In this document: in pieces, positions 46,696-56,034 of the stretch | How the letters are laid out: every line of letters begins with the position of its first letter | Position numbering within the stretch: position 1 is the first letter of the stretch | From: Pseudomonas salomonii | GTDB lineage: Bacteria; Pseudomonadota; Gammaproteobacteria; Pseudomonadales; Pseudomonadaceae | DNA length: 64,000 nt | Assembly (NCBI RefSeq): GCF_900107155.1 | Contig: NZ_FNOX01000001.1 | Location: forward strand, 434,001-498,000 | Reading direction: 5' to 3' | Notes under the pieces: generated by a model | Databases searched by the model: none | Told to the model about the DNA's origin: nothing | The model's input: only the letters and a program-made list of their open reading frames with translations | Position numbers and translations under genes: made by a program

Positions 46696-47166
46696 ATGAG
46701 TGATGCCCATAACGCCCTGATCACCGAGTTCTACAGTGCCTTCCAGCGCCTGGACGCCGAAGCCATGGCCGCCTGCTACACCGCTGACGTGGTGTTCAGC
46801 GACCCGGCCTTTGGCGAGTTGCGCGGGCGCGACGCCGGGGACATGTGGCGCATGCTCACCACGCGGGCCAAGGACTTTTCCCTGACCTTCGACCATGTGC
46901 GCAGCGATGACAGCACCGGCAGTGCGCGCTGGGTGGCGACCTACCTGTTCAGCGCCACGGGCAATACGGTGGTCAACGACATTGGTGCACGCTTTGTGTT
47001 TCGTGATGGCAAGATCTCTGAGCATCACGACCACTTCGACCTGTGGCGCTGGTCGCGCCAGGCCCTGGGCTTGAAGGGCTTGCTGCTGGGCTGGTCGCCT
47101 GCGCTGAAAAACGCCGTGCGCGCCCAGGCGCTTAAAGGCTTGAAGGCATTTCAGGCCGGTCGTTGA
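46696..47166 (+). CDS. NTF2-like / SnoaL-type protein of unknown function
   Basis: 156-residue small cone-fold protein from ATG 46696 (MSDAHNALITEFYSAFQRLD; a 12-codon upstream start is unlikely). The SnoaL/NTF2 pattern is seen: MAACYTADVVFSDPAFG, WRMLTTRAKDF and GARFVFRDGKISEHHDHFDLWRW. Such proteins can be isomerases, hydrolases or simple binders; catalytic residues cannot be assigned. Next gene (GIY-YIG) follows after 36 bases. Confidence 0.82.
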   Translation: MSDAHNALITEFYSAFQRLDAEAMAACYTADVVFSDPAFGELRGRDAGDMWRMLTTRAKDFSLTFDHVRSDDSTGSARWVATYLFSATGNTVVNDIGARFVFRDGKISEHHDHFDLWRWSRQALGLKGLLLGWSPALKNAVRAQALKGLKAFQAGR

Positions 47167-47202
47167 TAAGCTGGATGCTCCTCTGGTTGGCCGAAATGAA
47201 CT

Positions 47203-47478
47203 GTGACTGATCTTCCTGAACCCAAACCCTGGTTCGTCTACCTGGTACGTGCCGCCAATGGCTCGCTGTATTGCGGCATCAGCAATGACCCGGTGCGCCG
47301 CTTTGCCTCCCACCAGAGCGGCAAGGGCGCGCGGTTCTTTCTGTCCAGCCCGGCCGTGGCGCTGGTGTACACCGAACAATGCGCTTCCAAGGGCGAGGCG
47401 CTGCGCCAGGAGCGCTTGATCAAGAAACTCAAGAAAAGCGCCAAGGAATGCCTGGCGGCGAGTGGCTCATTGATTTGA
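47203..47478 (+). CDS. GIY-YIG domain protein (YhbQ/UPF0213 family)
   Basis: 91-residue protein from GTG 47203 ([20 protein letters not shown]). The GIY-YIG core reads [22 protein letters not shown], then GKGARFF and a C-terminal [18 protein letters not shown] helix. E. coli YhbQ homologues act on damaged or branched DNA. Single domain, no partner domain. It may be co-transcribed with the NTF2-like gene. Confidence 0.9.
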   Translation: MTDLPEPKPWFVYLVRAANGSLYCGISNDPVRRFASHQSGKGARFFLSSPAVALVYTEQCASKGEALRQERLIKKLKKSAKECLAASGSLI

Positions 47479-47553
47479 TTGATGAGTTCCCATCGTCCCC
47501 ACGCAAGGTTTTGCAGGCTAAGCTAGCCGTTCATCTATCGAGCGGAGACCTGC

Positions 47554-48489
47554 ATGTCTGAGTTGATCCTGCACCATTACCCGACCTCACCCTTTGCAGA
47601 AAAAGCCAGGCTGCTGCTGGGTTTCAAGGGGTTGTCCTGGCACTCCGTACACATATCACCGGTCATGCCCAAACCCGACTTGACAGCCTTGACCGGCGGC
47701 TACCGGAAAACCCCGGTACTGCAAGTCGGCGCCGATATCTATTGCGACACGGCCCTGATCGCCCGTCGCCTTGAGCAGGAAACGTCCTCGCCGGCGCTGT
47801 TCCCGCTGGGCCAGGAAATGATCACGCAGACGTTCGCCACCTGGGCCGACAGCGTTGTGTTCGCCCATGCCGTCAGCCTGGTATTCCAGCCGGAGTCAGT
47901 GGCGGTGCGCTTTGGCAAATTGCCGCCGGACGCGATCAAGGCGTTTATGGCTGACCGTGCCGCGTTGTTCAGTGGCGGCACGGCCAGCAAGCTCCCGGCC
48001 GAGCTGGCCAAGCACCAATGGCCGGCGATCATGGCGCGTCTGGAGTTCCAGTTGCAGCACGCGCCGGGAGACTTTCTGTTCGGTGAACCGTCGATTGCCG
48101 ACTTTGCCTTGGCCCACCCGATGTGGTTCCTCAAAGCCACTCCCGTGACGGCTCCATTGGTGGATGCTTATCCGGCCGTCCTGGCTTGGCTGGCGCGCGT
48201 GCTGGGTTTTGGTCACGGCAGTGCGAGTCAAATGACGGCGGAGCAGGCATTGGCGATCGCCCGTGATGCCACGCCTGCGGCATTACCGGATGACGAGTTC
48301 GAGGACTTGAATGGTTTCAAGGCGGGTCAGTCGGTAACGATTGCGGCCATTGATTACGGGGTTGATCCCGTTGCCGGTGAACTGCTGTTCGCTGGCCGTG
48401 AAGAGCTGATCCTGCGCCGTACCGACGAACGTGCCGGCACCGTGCACGTGCACTTCCCGCGCATGGGTTTTCGCATTCAGGCGCAATAA
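47554..48489 (+). CDS. Glutathione S-transferase family protein with C-terminal extension
   Basis: 311-residue product. An N-terminal thioredoxin-fold GST domain (SPFAEKARLLLGFKGLSW, residues 11-28; cis-Pro and the KTPVLQVGADIYCDTALI block at about 52-68) is followed by an all-helical domain, and then an extra roughly 80-residue C-terminal part (DLNGFKAGQSVTIAAIDYGVDP) not typical of short GSTs. GAGACC gives the ribosome site. The glutathione-activating residue (Ser or Tyr) could be Ser12. Substrate unknown. Confidence 0.86.
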   Translation: MSELILHHYPTSPFAEKARLLLGFKGLSWHSVHISPVMPKPDLTALTGGYRKTPVLQVGADIYCDTALIARRLEQETSSPALFPLGQEMITQTFATWADSVVFAHAVSLVFQPESVAVRFGKLPPDAIKAFMADRAALFSGGTASKLPAELAKHQWPAIMARLEFQLQHAPGDFLFGEPSIADFALAHPMWFLKATPVTAPLVDAYPAVLAWLARVLGFGHGSASQMTAEQALAIARDATPAALPDDEFEDLNGFKAGQSVTIAAIDYGVDPVAGELLFAGREELILRRTDERAGTVHVHFPRMGFRIQAQ

Positions 48490-48551
48490 ATAAAAATATT
48501 TGCAAACAAAGGTGAGGTAAATCGCCCGCCCATCCGTGTAGTGTTTGAAAC

Positions 48552-48568
48552 TGCGAGCTATTCGCATT
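48552..48568 (+). promoter_or_regulatory. Candidate Fur box of the TonB receptor gene
   Basis: TGCGAGCTATTCGCATT matches the symmetric TGAGAATnATTCTCATT form of the Fur consensus at about 13 of 17 positions, with inner symmetry TGCGA and TCGCA. It ends 30 bases before the receptor ATG. Confidence 0.5.
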
Positions 48569-48598
48569 AACAGCGTTTTCTACACGGGTTCTCACAGC

Positions 48599-51013
48599 AT
48601 GAAGTCGACGGCGGGCGGTTGGGTAAAACAGTGGCTGGGAGCCTCGGTATTGGCAGTATCTGGGCTGGCGTTGTTGCCCCTGGCGATTGCGCAGGCGCAG
48701 GAGCAACAAAGTGCCCAGTTCAACTTTGCCCTGGCAGCCAAACCGCTGCCCCAGGCGCTGAGTGATTTCAGCCGGGTGACCGGCATCAGCGTGATCTACA
48801 CCGACGAAGCGCCCTATGGTCTCAATGCCCCGGCGGTCAGCGGGCAGATGAGTGCCGCCCAGGCCCTGCAACGGCTGCTCGGCAACTCAGGCTTTACCTT
48901 TCGCCAGATCGACGCCCGTACTCTGGCGCTTGAGCCTGTGCCCACCGATGGCGCAGTCAACCTGGGCGCCACCACCATCAGCGGCGCGAGCCAAGCCCAG
49001 GACACCACCAGCTATCAGCCGCCGCCCACCAGCTCGGTGATGCGCTCCCACGGCCTGCTGCTGGAAACCCCGCAAACCGTCAACGTCGTGCCGGCCCAGG
49101 TGCTGCGTGACCAACAGCCGCGCAACCTGGATGACGCCCTGGGCAATATCAGTGGCATCACCCAGGCCAACACCCTCGGCAGCACCCAGGACGCGGTGAT
49201 GCTGCGCGGTTTTGGTGACAACCGTAACGGCTCGATCATGAAGGACGGTATGCCCGTGGTGCAGGGCCGGGCGCTGAACGCCACCGCCGAGCGCGTCGAA
49301 GTGCTCAAAGGCCCGTCGTCTTTGCTGTATGGCATTCAGGACCCGGGCGGCGTGGTCAATATCGTCAGCAAAAAGCCCGAGCTGGTGCAGTCCACCTCGT
49401 TGACCGCGCGCGGCTCGACCTTCGGTGACGGCAAGAACGGCAGCGGCGGCAACCTCGACACCACCGGCCCCATTGGTGACAGCGGCCTGGCCTATCGACT
49501 GATAGTGGACCATGAAGACGAAGATTACTGGCGCAATTACGGCACCCACCGCGAAACGCTGGTGGCGCCGTCCCTGGCCTGGTACGGCGACACCACGAAA
49601 GTAGTGTTCGCCTATGAACACCGCGAATTTCTCTCGCCGTTCGACCGTGGCACCGCCATCGACCCCAAGACCAACCACCCGTTGAACATCCCCGCGACCC
49701 GTCGGCTGGATGAGCCGTTCAACAATATGCAAGGCCGCTCCGACCTGTACCGCCTGGAAGTCGACCACGACTTGAACGACGACTGGAAGGCGCACTTCGG
49801 CTACAGCTGGAACCGCGAGACCTACGACGCCAGCCAGGTGCGCGTGGTCAAGGTCAACACCAACGGCACCCTCACCCGCAGCATGGACGGCACCCAGGGC
49901 GCGCTGACCACCGACCGCTTCGCCACCACCAGCCTGGAAGGCAAGGTCAATGTCGGCGGCATGCAGCACGACCTGGTGTTCGGGCTCGACGACGAGTACC
50001 GCAAGATCTACCGTGCCGACCTGATTCGCCAGGCGCCGCGTGGCGTCTTCAACTATAACGATCCGGTGTACGGCAACGAAGTCGCGGGCACCAAAGTCAG
50101 CGCGCCGGACAGTAACCAGACCGACTTGCTGCGCAGCGATTCGCTGTTCTTCCAGGACGCCATCCACCTCAATGACCAGTGGATTCTGGTCGGCGGTGCG
50201 CGCTATCAGATGTACGACCAATACGCCGGAAAAGGCGTGCCGTTCACCGCCAACACCGATGGCAACGGCCAGAAGTGGGTGCCGCGTGCCGGTCTGGTGT
50301 ATCGCTACACCGATCAATTGTCGTTCTATGGCAGTTACACCGAGTCGTTCAAACCCAACTCCACCATCGCGCCGTTGGCGAACAAAAGCGTGCTGGACGG
50401 CAGCCTGGAACCGGAACAGTCCAAGGCCTGGGAACTGGGCACCAAGCTCGACATACCGGGGCGCATCACCGCCAGTGCGGCGCTGTTCAATATCGAAAAA
50501 CGCAACGTGCTGGTGCAGGTCGGCGACGGTTTGGCCGCCGTCTACAGCGTGGCGGGCAAGGTACGTTCCCGTGGCCTTGAGCTGGACGCCAGCGGCCAGT
50601 TGACCGACAACTGGAGCCTGATCGGCAGCTACGCCTACACCGATGCCGAGGTGACCGAAGACCCGACGCTCAAAGGCAATCGTCTGCAAAACGTGGCGAA
50701 AAACACCGCGTCGTTGTCGGCCGTGTATGACTTCGGCAGCCTCTTGGGGGGTGACCAGCTGCGTGTGGGCGCCGGCGCACGTTACGTGGGCGAGCGGGCC
50801 GGGGACGCGGCCAACAGCTTCGAACTGCCGAGCTACACCGTGGCCGATGCATTTGCCAGCTACGACACCAAAATCGACGGGCAGAAGGTCAAGTTCCAGC
50901 TCAATGTGAAGAACCTGTTTGATCGCACCTACTACACCTCGTCGGTGAACACCCAGTTTGTGTCCATCGGCGATGCGCGGCAGGTGTCGGTTTCCAGCAC
51001 CCTGCAGTTTTAA
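48599..51013 (+). CDS. TonB-dependent siderophore receptor with STN signalling domain
   Basis: Outer-membrane 22-strand receptor, 804 residues from ATG 48599; a TTG at 48545 would extend through a Fur-like box and is rejected. After the signal peptide (ending AQAQ) comes an STN domain (about 35-110; FNFALAAKPLPQALSDFSRVTG), the plug (about 150-270; LETPQTVNVVPAQVLRDQQPRN, RNGSIMKDGMP) and the barrel ending SVSSTLQF. STN domains usually pass the signal to an anti-sigma FecR protein, but no sigma/anti-sigma genes lie nearby. Ligand unknown; FpvA/FoxA-type siderophore receptor by general pattern. Confidence 0.93.
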   Translation: MKSTAGGWVKQWLGASVLAVSGLALLPLAIAQAQEQQSAQFNFALAAKPLPQALSDFSRVTGISVIYTDEAPYGLNAPAVSGQMSAAQALQRLLGNSGFTFRQIDARTLALEPVPTDGAVNLGATTISGASQAQDTTSYQPPPTSSVMRSHGLLLETPQTVNVVPAQVLRDQQPRNLDDALGNISGITQANTLGSTQDAVMLRGFGDNRNGSIMKDGMPVVQGRALNATAERVEVLKGPSSLLYGIQDPGGVVNIVSKKPELVQSTSLTARGSTFGDGKNGSGGNLDTTGPIGDSGLAYRLIVDHEDEDYWRNYGTHRETLVAPSLAWYGDTTKVVFAYEHREFLSPFDRGTAIDPKTNHPLNIPATRRLDEPFNNMQGRSDLYRLEVDHDLNDDWKAHFGYSWNRETYDASQVRVVKVNTNGTLTRSMDGTQGALTTDRFATTSLEGKVNVGGMQHDLVFGLDDEYRKIYRADLIRQAPRGVFNYNDPVYGNEVAGTKVSAPDSNQTDLLRSDSLFFQDAIHLNDQWILVGGARYQMYDQYAGKGVPFTANTDGNGQKWVPRAGLVYRYTDQLSFYGSYTESFKPNSTIAPLANKSVLDGSLEPEQSKAWELGTKLDIPGRITASAALFNIEKRNVLVQVGDGLAAVYSVAGKVRSRGLELDASGQLTDNWSLIGSYAYTDAEVTEDPTLKGNRLQNVAKNTASLSAVYDFGSLLGGDQLRVGAGARYVGERAGDAANSFELPSYTVADAFASYDTKIDGQKVKFQLNVKNLFDRTYYTSSVNTQFVSIGDARQVSVSSTLQF

Positions 51014-51089
51014 GGCACGCTCCCTCGCCACAACGGCAATGAGCTGGTAGCGTTGCCGCCACTGAATATTTTGCGGGAAAACGGTACTG

Positions 51090-52547
51090 ATGCAGTTGGG
51101 TCGATGGATACACACCAGCGCGATGCTGGTGGGCTTGAGTTTGTTACTGGGTGGTTGCGCCACGCCTTCGAAGACGGCTACCGGCCAGAGCCTCGACCAA
51201 TTGCTGGCCGACCCGGCGCTGCATGGCGCTTCGGTCTCGCTGATGGTGCGGGACGCCAACAGTGGCGCCACGCTGTATCAGCACAACCCGCGCACGCGGC
51301 TGGTGCCGGCTTCCAACCTCAAACTGCTGACCACGGCTGCGGCCATGGATGTGCTCGGGCCGCAGTACCGTTTCGCCACGCAACTGTTGAGCAACGGCAT
51401 TCGCCAGGGCGACCGTCTGACCGGCAACCTGTACCTGCGCGGCCTGGGTGACCCGACCATTCAGTTCGCCGATTACCAGGCGTTGGCGGCGCAGTTGGCC
51501 AGCCAGGGCGTGCGTCAGGTGCAGGGCGACCTGGTGTTTGATGACACCTGGTTTGACGCCGAGCGGCTGGGTGTCGACTGGTCCCACGATGATGAAACCA
51601 CCTACTACGGCGCACAGATTTCGGCATTGACCGTGTCGCCCAATACCGATTTTGATGCCGGCAGCGTGCTGGTCACCGCCAAGGCGCCAGCACGGGCCGG
51701 GCAGCCTGTGAGCGTCGACATCTTTCCGCCGACCAACTACCTGCAACTGAGCAACCGCGCGGTCAGCGGGCCGGGCAACACCTACGGGATCAACCGTCGC
51801 CATGGCACCAACCTGCTGCAGCTCAGTGGCGCCGTGGCGCCGGGGCGACAGAGCGAGCAGCTGGTGAGTGTGTGGGAGCCAACGCAGCTGGTGGCCAACC
51901 TGTTCGAGCAAGCGCTGGCGCAGCAAGGCATTTCGGTGCTTGGCCATCGAGTGATGGGCGGCGCAAGCCCGGCGGCGGTGACGGTACTGGCCGAGCATAA
52001 ATCGGCGCCTTTGCAGGCGTTGATTACGCCGCTGCTCAAACTCTCGAACAACAACATGTCCGAAGCCTTGCTCAAGGCCATGGGCCGCCAGACGGCCAAC
52101 AGCGGCACGGCGGCGGCGGGCGCGGTGGCGGTGGCCGGGTTTCTCAAGCGCCAGGGGCTGGACACGGCGACGCTGAGCCAGGTCGACGGCTCGGGCCTGT
52201 CGCGGCGTAACCTGGTGTCGTCACAAAACCTCACCGACCTGCTGCTGGCCGCGAGCAAGCAGCCGTGGTTCAACGCCTGGTACAACGCGCTGCCGATTGC
52301 CGGCAATACCGACCGCATGACCGGCGGCAGCCTGCGTTATCGCCTGCGCGGCACCCCGGCCGAGAACAACCTGCATGCCAAAACCGGCTCCATGGGCGGC
52401 GTGTCGTCCTTGAGCGGTTACATCACCGATACCAAAGGGCGCAAGCTGGTGTTCTCGATGCTGAGCAACAACTACGTGGTGGGCGGCGCACAGGTCAAAG
52501 CCGTGGAAAACCGCGTGGCGCTGGCCCTGTCACGCTGGGACGAGTGA
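51090..52547 (+). CDS. dacB: DacB/PBP4-like D-Ala-D-Ala carboxypeptidase/endopeptidase, lipobox-bearing
   Basis: Class C penicillin-binding protein trimming peptidoglycan cross-links. The 485-residue product carries SxxK at Ser75-Lys78 (ASNLK), SNN at 319-321, and KTG at 431-433. The N-terminus is a short hydrophobic segment followed by LLGGC (Cys23), so it reads as a lipoprotein rather than a soluble periplasmic enzyme. It ends two bases before the convergent hmgR stop. Role in β-lactamase induction (PBP4) is inferred from the family only. Confidence 0.92.
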   Translation: MQLGRWIHTSAMLVGLSLLLGGCATPSKTATGQSLDQLLADPALHGASVSLMVRDANSGATLYQHNPRTRLVPASNLKLLTTAAAMDVLGPQYRFATQLLSNGIRQGDRLTGNLYLRGLGDPTIQFADYQALAAQLASQGVRQVQGDLVFDDTWFDAERLGVDWSHDDETTYYGAQISALTVSPNTDFDAGSVLVTAKAPARAGQPVSVDIFPPTNYLQLSNRAVSGPGNTYGINRRHGTNLLQLSGAVAPGRQSEQLVSVWEPTQLVANLFEQALAQQGISVLGHRVMGGASPAAVTVLAEHKSAPLQALITPLLKLSNNNMSEALLKAMGRQTANSGTAAAGAVAVAGFLKRQGLDTATLSQVDGSGLSRRNLVSSQNLTDLLLAASKQPWFNAWYNALPIAGNTDRMTGGSLRYRLRGTPAENNLHAKTGSMGGVSSLSGYITDTKGRKLVFSMLSNNYVVGGAQVKAVENRVALALSRWDE

Positions 52548-52548
52548 T

Positions 52549-53328
52549 TCAGGGCTGATAGCCCATGCGCCAACTCACGGCCCGGGTCGCCGCCAGCAAG
52601 CGCTGCGCCGCCGGGCCATCTTCATCGGCATGGAACAGTGAGGTGGGGCCGACCACGGTCATCACCGCCGCGACTTGCCCGACCGCATTGAACACCGGCG
52701 CCGACAACGCATCGACGCCGGGCATCAGTAAACCATGCACAAAGTGCAGGCCCCGGTTGCGGATCTGTTCGCAGGCGCCGGCGTAGGCCGCGTCGTCCGC
52801 CAGGGCATGGGCAGTCCCGGCCTGAATCTCGCGTGCGCGCAATTCCACGGTTTCCCGCGATGGCAGGTAAGCGCTGAATACCAGCCCGGTGGACGAGCTG
52901 AGCAGCGGCAACACTGAACCCAACTGCGTCACCACAGTGACGGCACGCACCGCCGGTTCTATCTGCACCACGGTCGCGCCCTGGTTGCCCCACACCGCCA
53001 AAAAGCAGGTTTCATTCAATTCATCGCGCAGTTCTGCCAGGGGCATCGCGCCGACTTTCAACACGTCCATGCTGCCCAGCGCCGCCAAGCCCACGCGCAA
53101 CGCCTCGCGGCCCAGGCCGTAATGGTTGGTAGCGGTGTTCTGCTCGGCAAACCCCGAAGCGATCAGCGCCTGCAAGTAGCGGTGGACCTTGCTCGCTGGC
53201 ATCTGCACATGTTCGGCCAGGCGCGACAGCGAGGTGGCGGGGGACAGTTCGGCCAGCGCCTTGAGGATATCGGTGCCCACTTCGGCCGAGCGGACTTTCT
53301 GTTTACCGGTGTCGCGGGGCTTTTCCAT
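52549..53328 (-). CDS. hmgR: HmgR: IclR-family repressor of homogentisate catabolism
   Basis: 259-residue IclR-type regulator (ATG 53328, MEKPRDTGKQKVRS) with an N-terminal winged helix (SLSRLAEHVQMPASKVHRYLQ) and a C-terminal effector domain. In P. putida HmgR represses the hmgABC genes and responds to homogentisate. Here it is divergent from hmgA with a palindrome between them. A start 21 codons upstream would run over the operator and was rejected. Confidence 0.92.
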   Translation of the reverse strand: MEKPRDTGKQKVRSAEVGTDILKALAELSPATSLSRLAEHVQMPASKVHRYLQALIASGFAEQNTATNHYGLGREALRVGLAALGSMDVLKVGAMPLAELRDELNETCFLAVWGNQGATVVQIEPAVRAVTVVTQLGSVLPLLSSSTGLVFSAYLPSRETVELRAREIQAGTAHALADDAAYAGACEQIRNRGLHFVHGLLMPGVDALSAPVFNAVGQVAAVMTVVGPTSLFHADEDGPAAQRLLAATRAVSWRMGYQP

Positions 53329-53392
53329 GGAGGGGCGATAATCCGAGAGATGAATGGGCGTCTTTATAGCTTGACGGTCGATAGTGATCAAA

Positions 53393-53407
53393 TTACGTTA
53401 TGCGTAA
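53393..53407. promoter_or_regulatory. Candidate HmgR operator
   Basis: TTACG and CGTAA form inverted arms around TTATG, within an overlapping GTTATGCGTAAC palindrome, 42 bases before hmgA. A second ATTACG half-site follows at about 53412. Confidence 0.6.
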
Positions 53408-53448
53408 CTGGATTACGATAAAAACAACTTCCGCACAGAGGATGGTCC

Positions 53449-54732
53449 ATGAACCTCGAATACCAATCGGGTTTCGGCAATGAGTTCGCCAGCGAAGCGT
53501 TGCCTGGCGCATTGCCGGTCGGCCAGAATTCCCCGCAAAAAGCTCCCTACGGTCTGTACACCGAGCTGTTCTCCGGCACCGCCTTTACCATGGTGCGCAG
53601 CGAAGCCCGCCGCACCTGGCTGTACCGCATTCAGCCGTCGGCCAACCACCCGGCGTTTATCAAGCTGGAACGGCAATTGGCCGGTGGGCCTTTGGGTGCG
53701 GTGACGCCGAACCGCTTGCGCTGGAACCCGCTGGATATTCCCGGCGAACCGACTGACTTTATCGACGGCCTGGTCGGCATGGTCGCCAACTCCGGGTCGG
53801 CAAAACCCTCAGGCATCAGCATTTACAATTACTGCGCCAACCGTTCGATGGAACGGGTGTTCTTTAACGCCGATGGCGAACTGTTGATCGTCCCCGAGCA
53901 GGGCCGTCTGCGTATCGCCACCGAGTTGGGTGTGCTGGACGTCGAGCCGCTGGAAATCGTGGTGCTGCCCCGCGGCCTGAAATTTCGCATCGAACTGCTG
54001 GATGCCCAGGCACGCGGCTACGTTGCGGAAAACCACGGCGCGCCATTGCGCCTGCCGGATCTGGGGCCAATCGGCAGCAACGGCCTGGCTAACCCGCGTG
54101 ATTTCCTCACACCGGTCGCTCACTATGAAGACAGCAAAAAGCCGACCACGCTGGTGCAGAAATTCCTCGGCGAACTGTGGGCCTGTGAGCTGGACCATTC
54201 GCCGCTGAACGTGGTCGCCTGGCACGGCAATAACGTGCCGTACAAATATGACCTGCGCCGTTTCAACACCCTTGGCACGGTGAGTTTCGATCACCCGGAC
54301 CCGTCGATTTTCACCGTACTGACCTCGCCCACCAGCGTGCATGGGCTGGCCAACCTCGACTTCGTGATCTTCCCGCCGCGCTGGATGGTGGCCGAAAATA
54401 CCTTCCGCCCGCCGTGGTTCCACCGCAACCTGATGAACGAATACATGGGCCTGATCCAGGGCGCCTACGACGCCAAGGCCGAAGGTTTCCTGCCGGGCGG
54501 CGCGTCACTGCACAGCTGCATGAGCGCCCACGGCCCGGACGGCGAGACCTGCATCAAAGCCATCAACGTGGCGCTGGCGCCGCACAAGATCGATAACACC
54601 ATGGCCTTCATGTTCGAGACCAGCCAAGTGCTGCGCCCCACACAGTTCGCCCTTGAGTGCCCACAACTGCAACCTTCCTACGACGCGTGCTGGGCCTCGC
54701 TGCCCGCCACCTTCAACCCGAACCGGAGATAA
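53449..54732 (+). CDS. hmgA: HmgA: homogentisate 1,2-dioxygenase
   Basis: Fe(II) ring-cleavage of homogentisate to maleylacetoacetate in tyrosine/phenylalanine catabolism. The 427-residue protein ([20 protein letters not shown]) has the family opening and the metal-site region [18 protein letters not shown] (His/Glu ligands) plus the [12 protein letters not shown] block. GAGGATGG ribosome site before the ATG. fahA follows after three bases. No melanin-producing lesion is visible. Confidence 0.97.
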   Translation: MNLEYQSGFGNEFASEALPGALPVGQNSPQKAPYGLYTELFSGTAFTMVRSEARRTWLYRIQPSANHPAFIKLERQLAGGPLGAVTPNRLRWNPLDIPGEPTDFIDGLVGMVANSGSAKPSGISIYNYCANRSMERVFFNADGELLIVPEQGRLRIATELGVLDVEPLEIVVLPRGLKFRIELLDAQARGYVAENHGAPLRLPDLGPIGSNGLANPRDFLTPVAHYEDSKKPTTLVQKFLGELWACELDHSPLNVVAWHGNNVPYKYDLRRFNTLGTVSFDHPDPSIFTVLTSPTSVHGLANLDFVIFPPRWMVAENTFRPPWFHRNLMNEYMGLIQGAYDAKAEGFLPGGASLHSCMSAHGPDGETCIKAINVALAPHKIDNTMAFMFETSQVLRPTQFALECPQLQPSYDACWASLPATFNPNRR

Positions 54733-54735
54733 CCC

Positions 54736-56022
54736 ATGACTCAGCCAACACTTGCCCGCAGCTGGGTAGCCTCCGCCAACGGCCACCGCGATTTCCCCTT
54801 GCAGAACCTGCCGCTGGGCGTGTTCAGCATCAATGGCTCGGCCCCGCGCAGTGGCGTGGCGATTGGCGATTCGATTCTCGACCTGCACGCTGCGCTGGAC
54901 GAGTTTGAAGGTGAAGCGCGCCGTGCGGTCGAAGCCACTGCCGGTGGCCAACTGAACGGCTTTTTCGAACTCGGCCGTGGCCCACGCGTAGCCTTGCGCG
55001 AGCGCCTGCTGGAACTGCTCGCCGAAGGCAGCAAGCTGCACACCCGTGAGGCGCAGGTACTGCACCGCGCGGCGGATTGCCACATGCATGTGCCGGCGAA
55101 GATCAACGATTACACCGACTTCTACGTCGGCATCGAACACGCGCAAAACATCGGCAAACTGTTCCGTCCCGACAACCCGTTGCTGCCCAACTACAAGTAC
55201 GTGCCGATTGGCTATCACGGTCGCGCCTCGACCATTCGCCCCTCGGGCACGGACGTACGCCGGCCTAAAGGCCAGACGCTGCCAGCCGGCCAGGCCGAGC
55301 CAACCTTCGGCCCGTGCGCGCGCCTGGATTATGAGTTGGAACTGGGCATCTGGATCGGCCAGGGCAATGCCATGGGCGACTCGATTGCCATTGGCGACGC
55401 CGCTGAACATATTGCCGGGTTCTGCCTGCTCAACGACTGGTCGGCACGGGATATCCAGGCCTGGGAATACCAGCCGCTCGGCCCGTTTCTGTCAAAAAGC
55501 TTCATCACCAGCATCTCGCCGTGGGTGGTCACCGCCGAAGCGCTGGAGCCGTTCCGCAAGGCCCAACCGGCCCGTCCCGCAGGTGACCCGCAGCCGCTGC
55601 CGTACCTGCTGGATACGCGTGACCAGGCCACGGGAGGCCTGGACATCGAGCTGGAAGTGCTGCTGACCACCGCTGCGATGCGCGAGCAAAACCTGCCGGA
55701 ACACCGCCTGGCCCTGAGCAACACCCAGCACATGTACTGGACCGTAGCGCAGTTGGTTGCACACCACAGCGTCAACGGCTGCCAGTTGCAGGCCGGTGAT
55801 TTGTTTGGTTCGGGCACCTTGTCCGGGCCGCAACCGGGGCAGTACGGCAGCCTGTTGGAAATCACCGAAGGCGGTAAAAAGCCGATTGAACTGGCCTCCG
55901 GCGAAGTGCGTAAGTTCCTTGAAGATGGTGACGAAATCATCCTGCGTGCCCGTTGCAACCGTGAAGGTTTTGCCTCCATCGGTTTCGGCGAATGCCGTGG
56001 CACCGTGACCGCAGCACGCTAA
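54736..56022 (+). CDS. fahA: FahA (HmgB): fumarylacetoacetase
   Basis: Hydrolyses fumarylacetoacetate to fumarate and acetoacetate, the last step of tyrosine breakdown. The 428-residue protein has the N-terminal SH3-like region (FPLQNLPLGVFS) and the C-terminal FAH fold with metal-binding residues in IEHAQNIGKLF, LDYELELGIW and LLNDWSARDIQ. GGAGATAACC ribosome site. It lies between hmgA and maiA with 3- and 12-base gaps. Confidence 0.97.
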   Translation: MTQPTLARSWVASANGHRDFPLQNLPLGVFSINGSAPRSGVAIGDSILDLHAALDEFEGEARRAVEATAGGQLNGFFELGRGPRVALRERLLELLAEGSKLHTREAQVLHRAADCHMHVPAKINDYTDFYVGIEHAQNIGKLFRPDNPLLPNYKYVPIGYHGRASTIRPSGTDVRRPKGQTLPAGQAEPTFGPCARLDYELELGIWIGQGNAMGDSIAIGDAAEHIAGFCLLNDWSARDIQAWEYQPLGPFLSKSFITSISPWVVTAEALEPFRKAQPARPAGDPQPLPYLLDTRDQATGGLDIELEVLLTTAAMREQNLPEHRLALSNTQHMYWTVAQLVAHHSVNGCQLQAGDLFGSGTLSGPQPGQYGSLLEITEGGKKPIELASGEVRKFLEDGDEIILRARCNREGFASIGFGECRGTVTAAR

Positions 56023-56034
56023 GAGGGCAGGGCG

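Noticed and set aside
48887..51271. Open reading frame of 794 codons antisense to the TonB receptor and dacB
   Set aside because: Overlaps two well-supported genes and has no recognisable domain.
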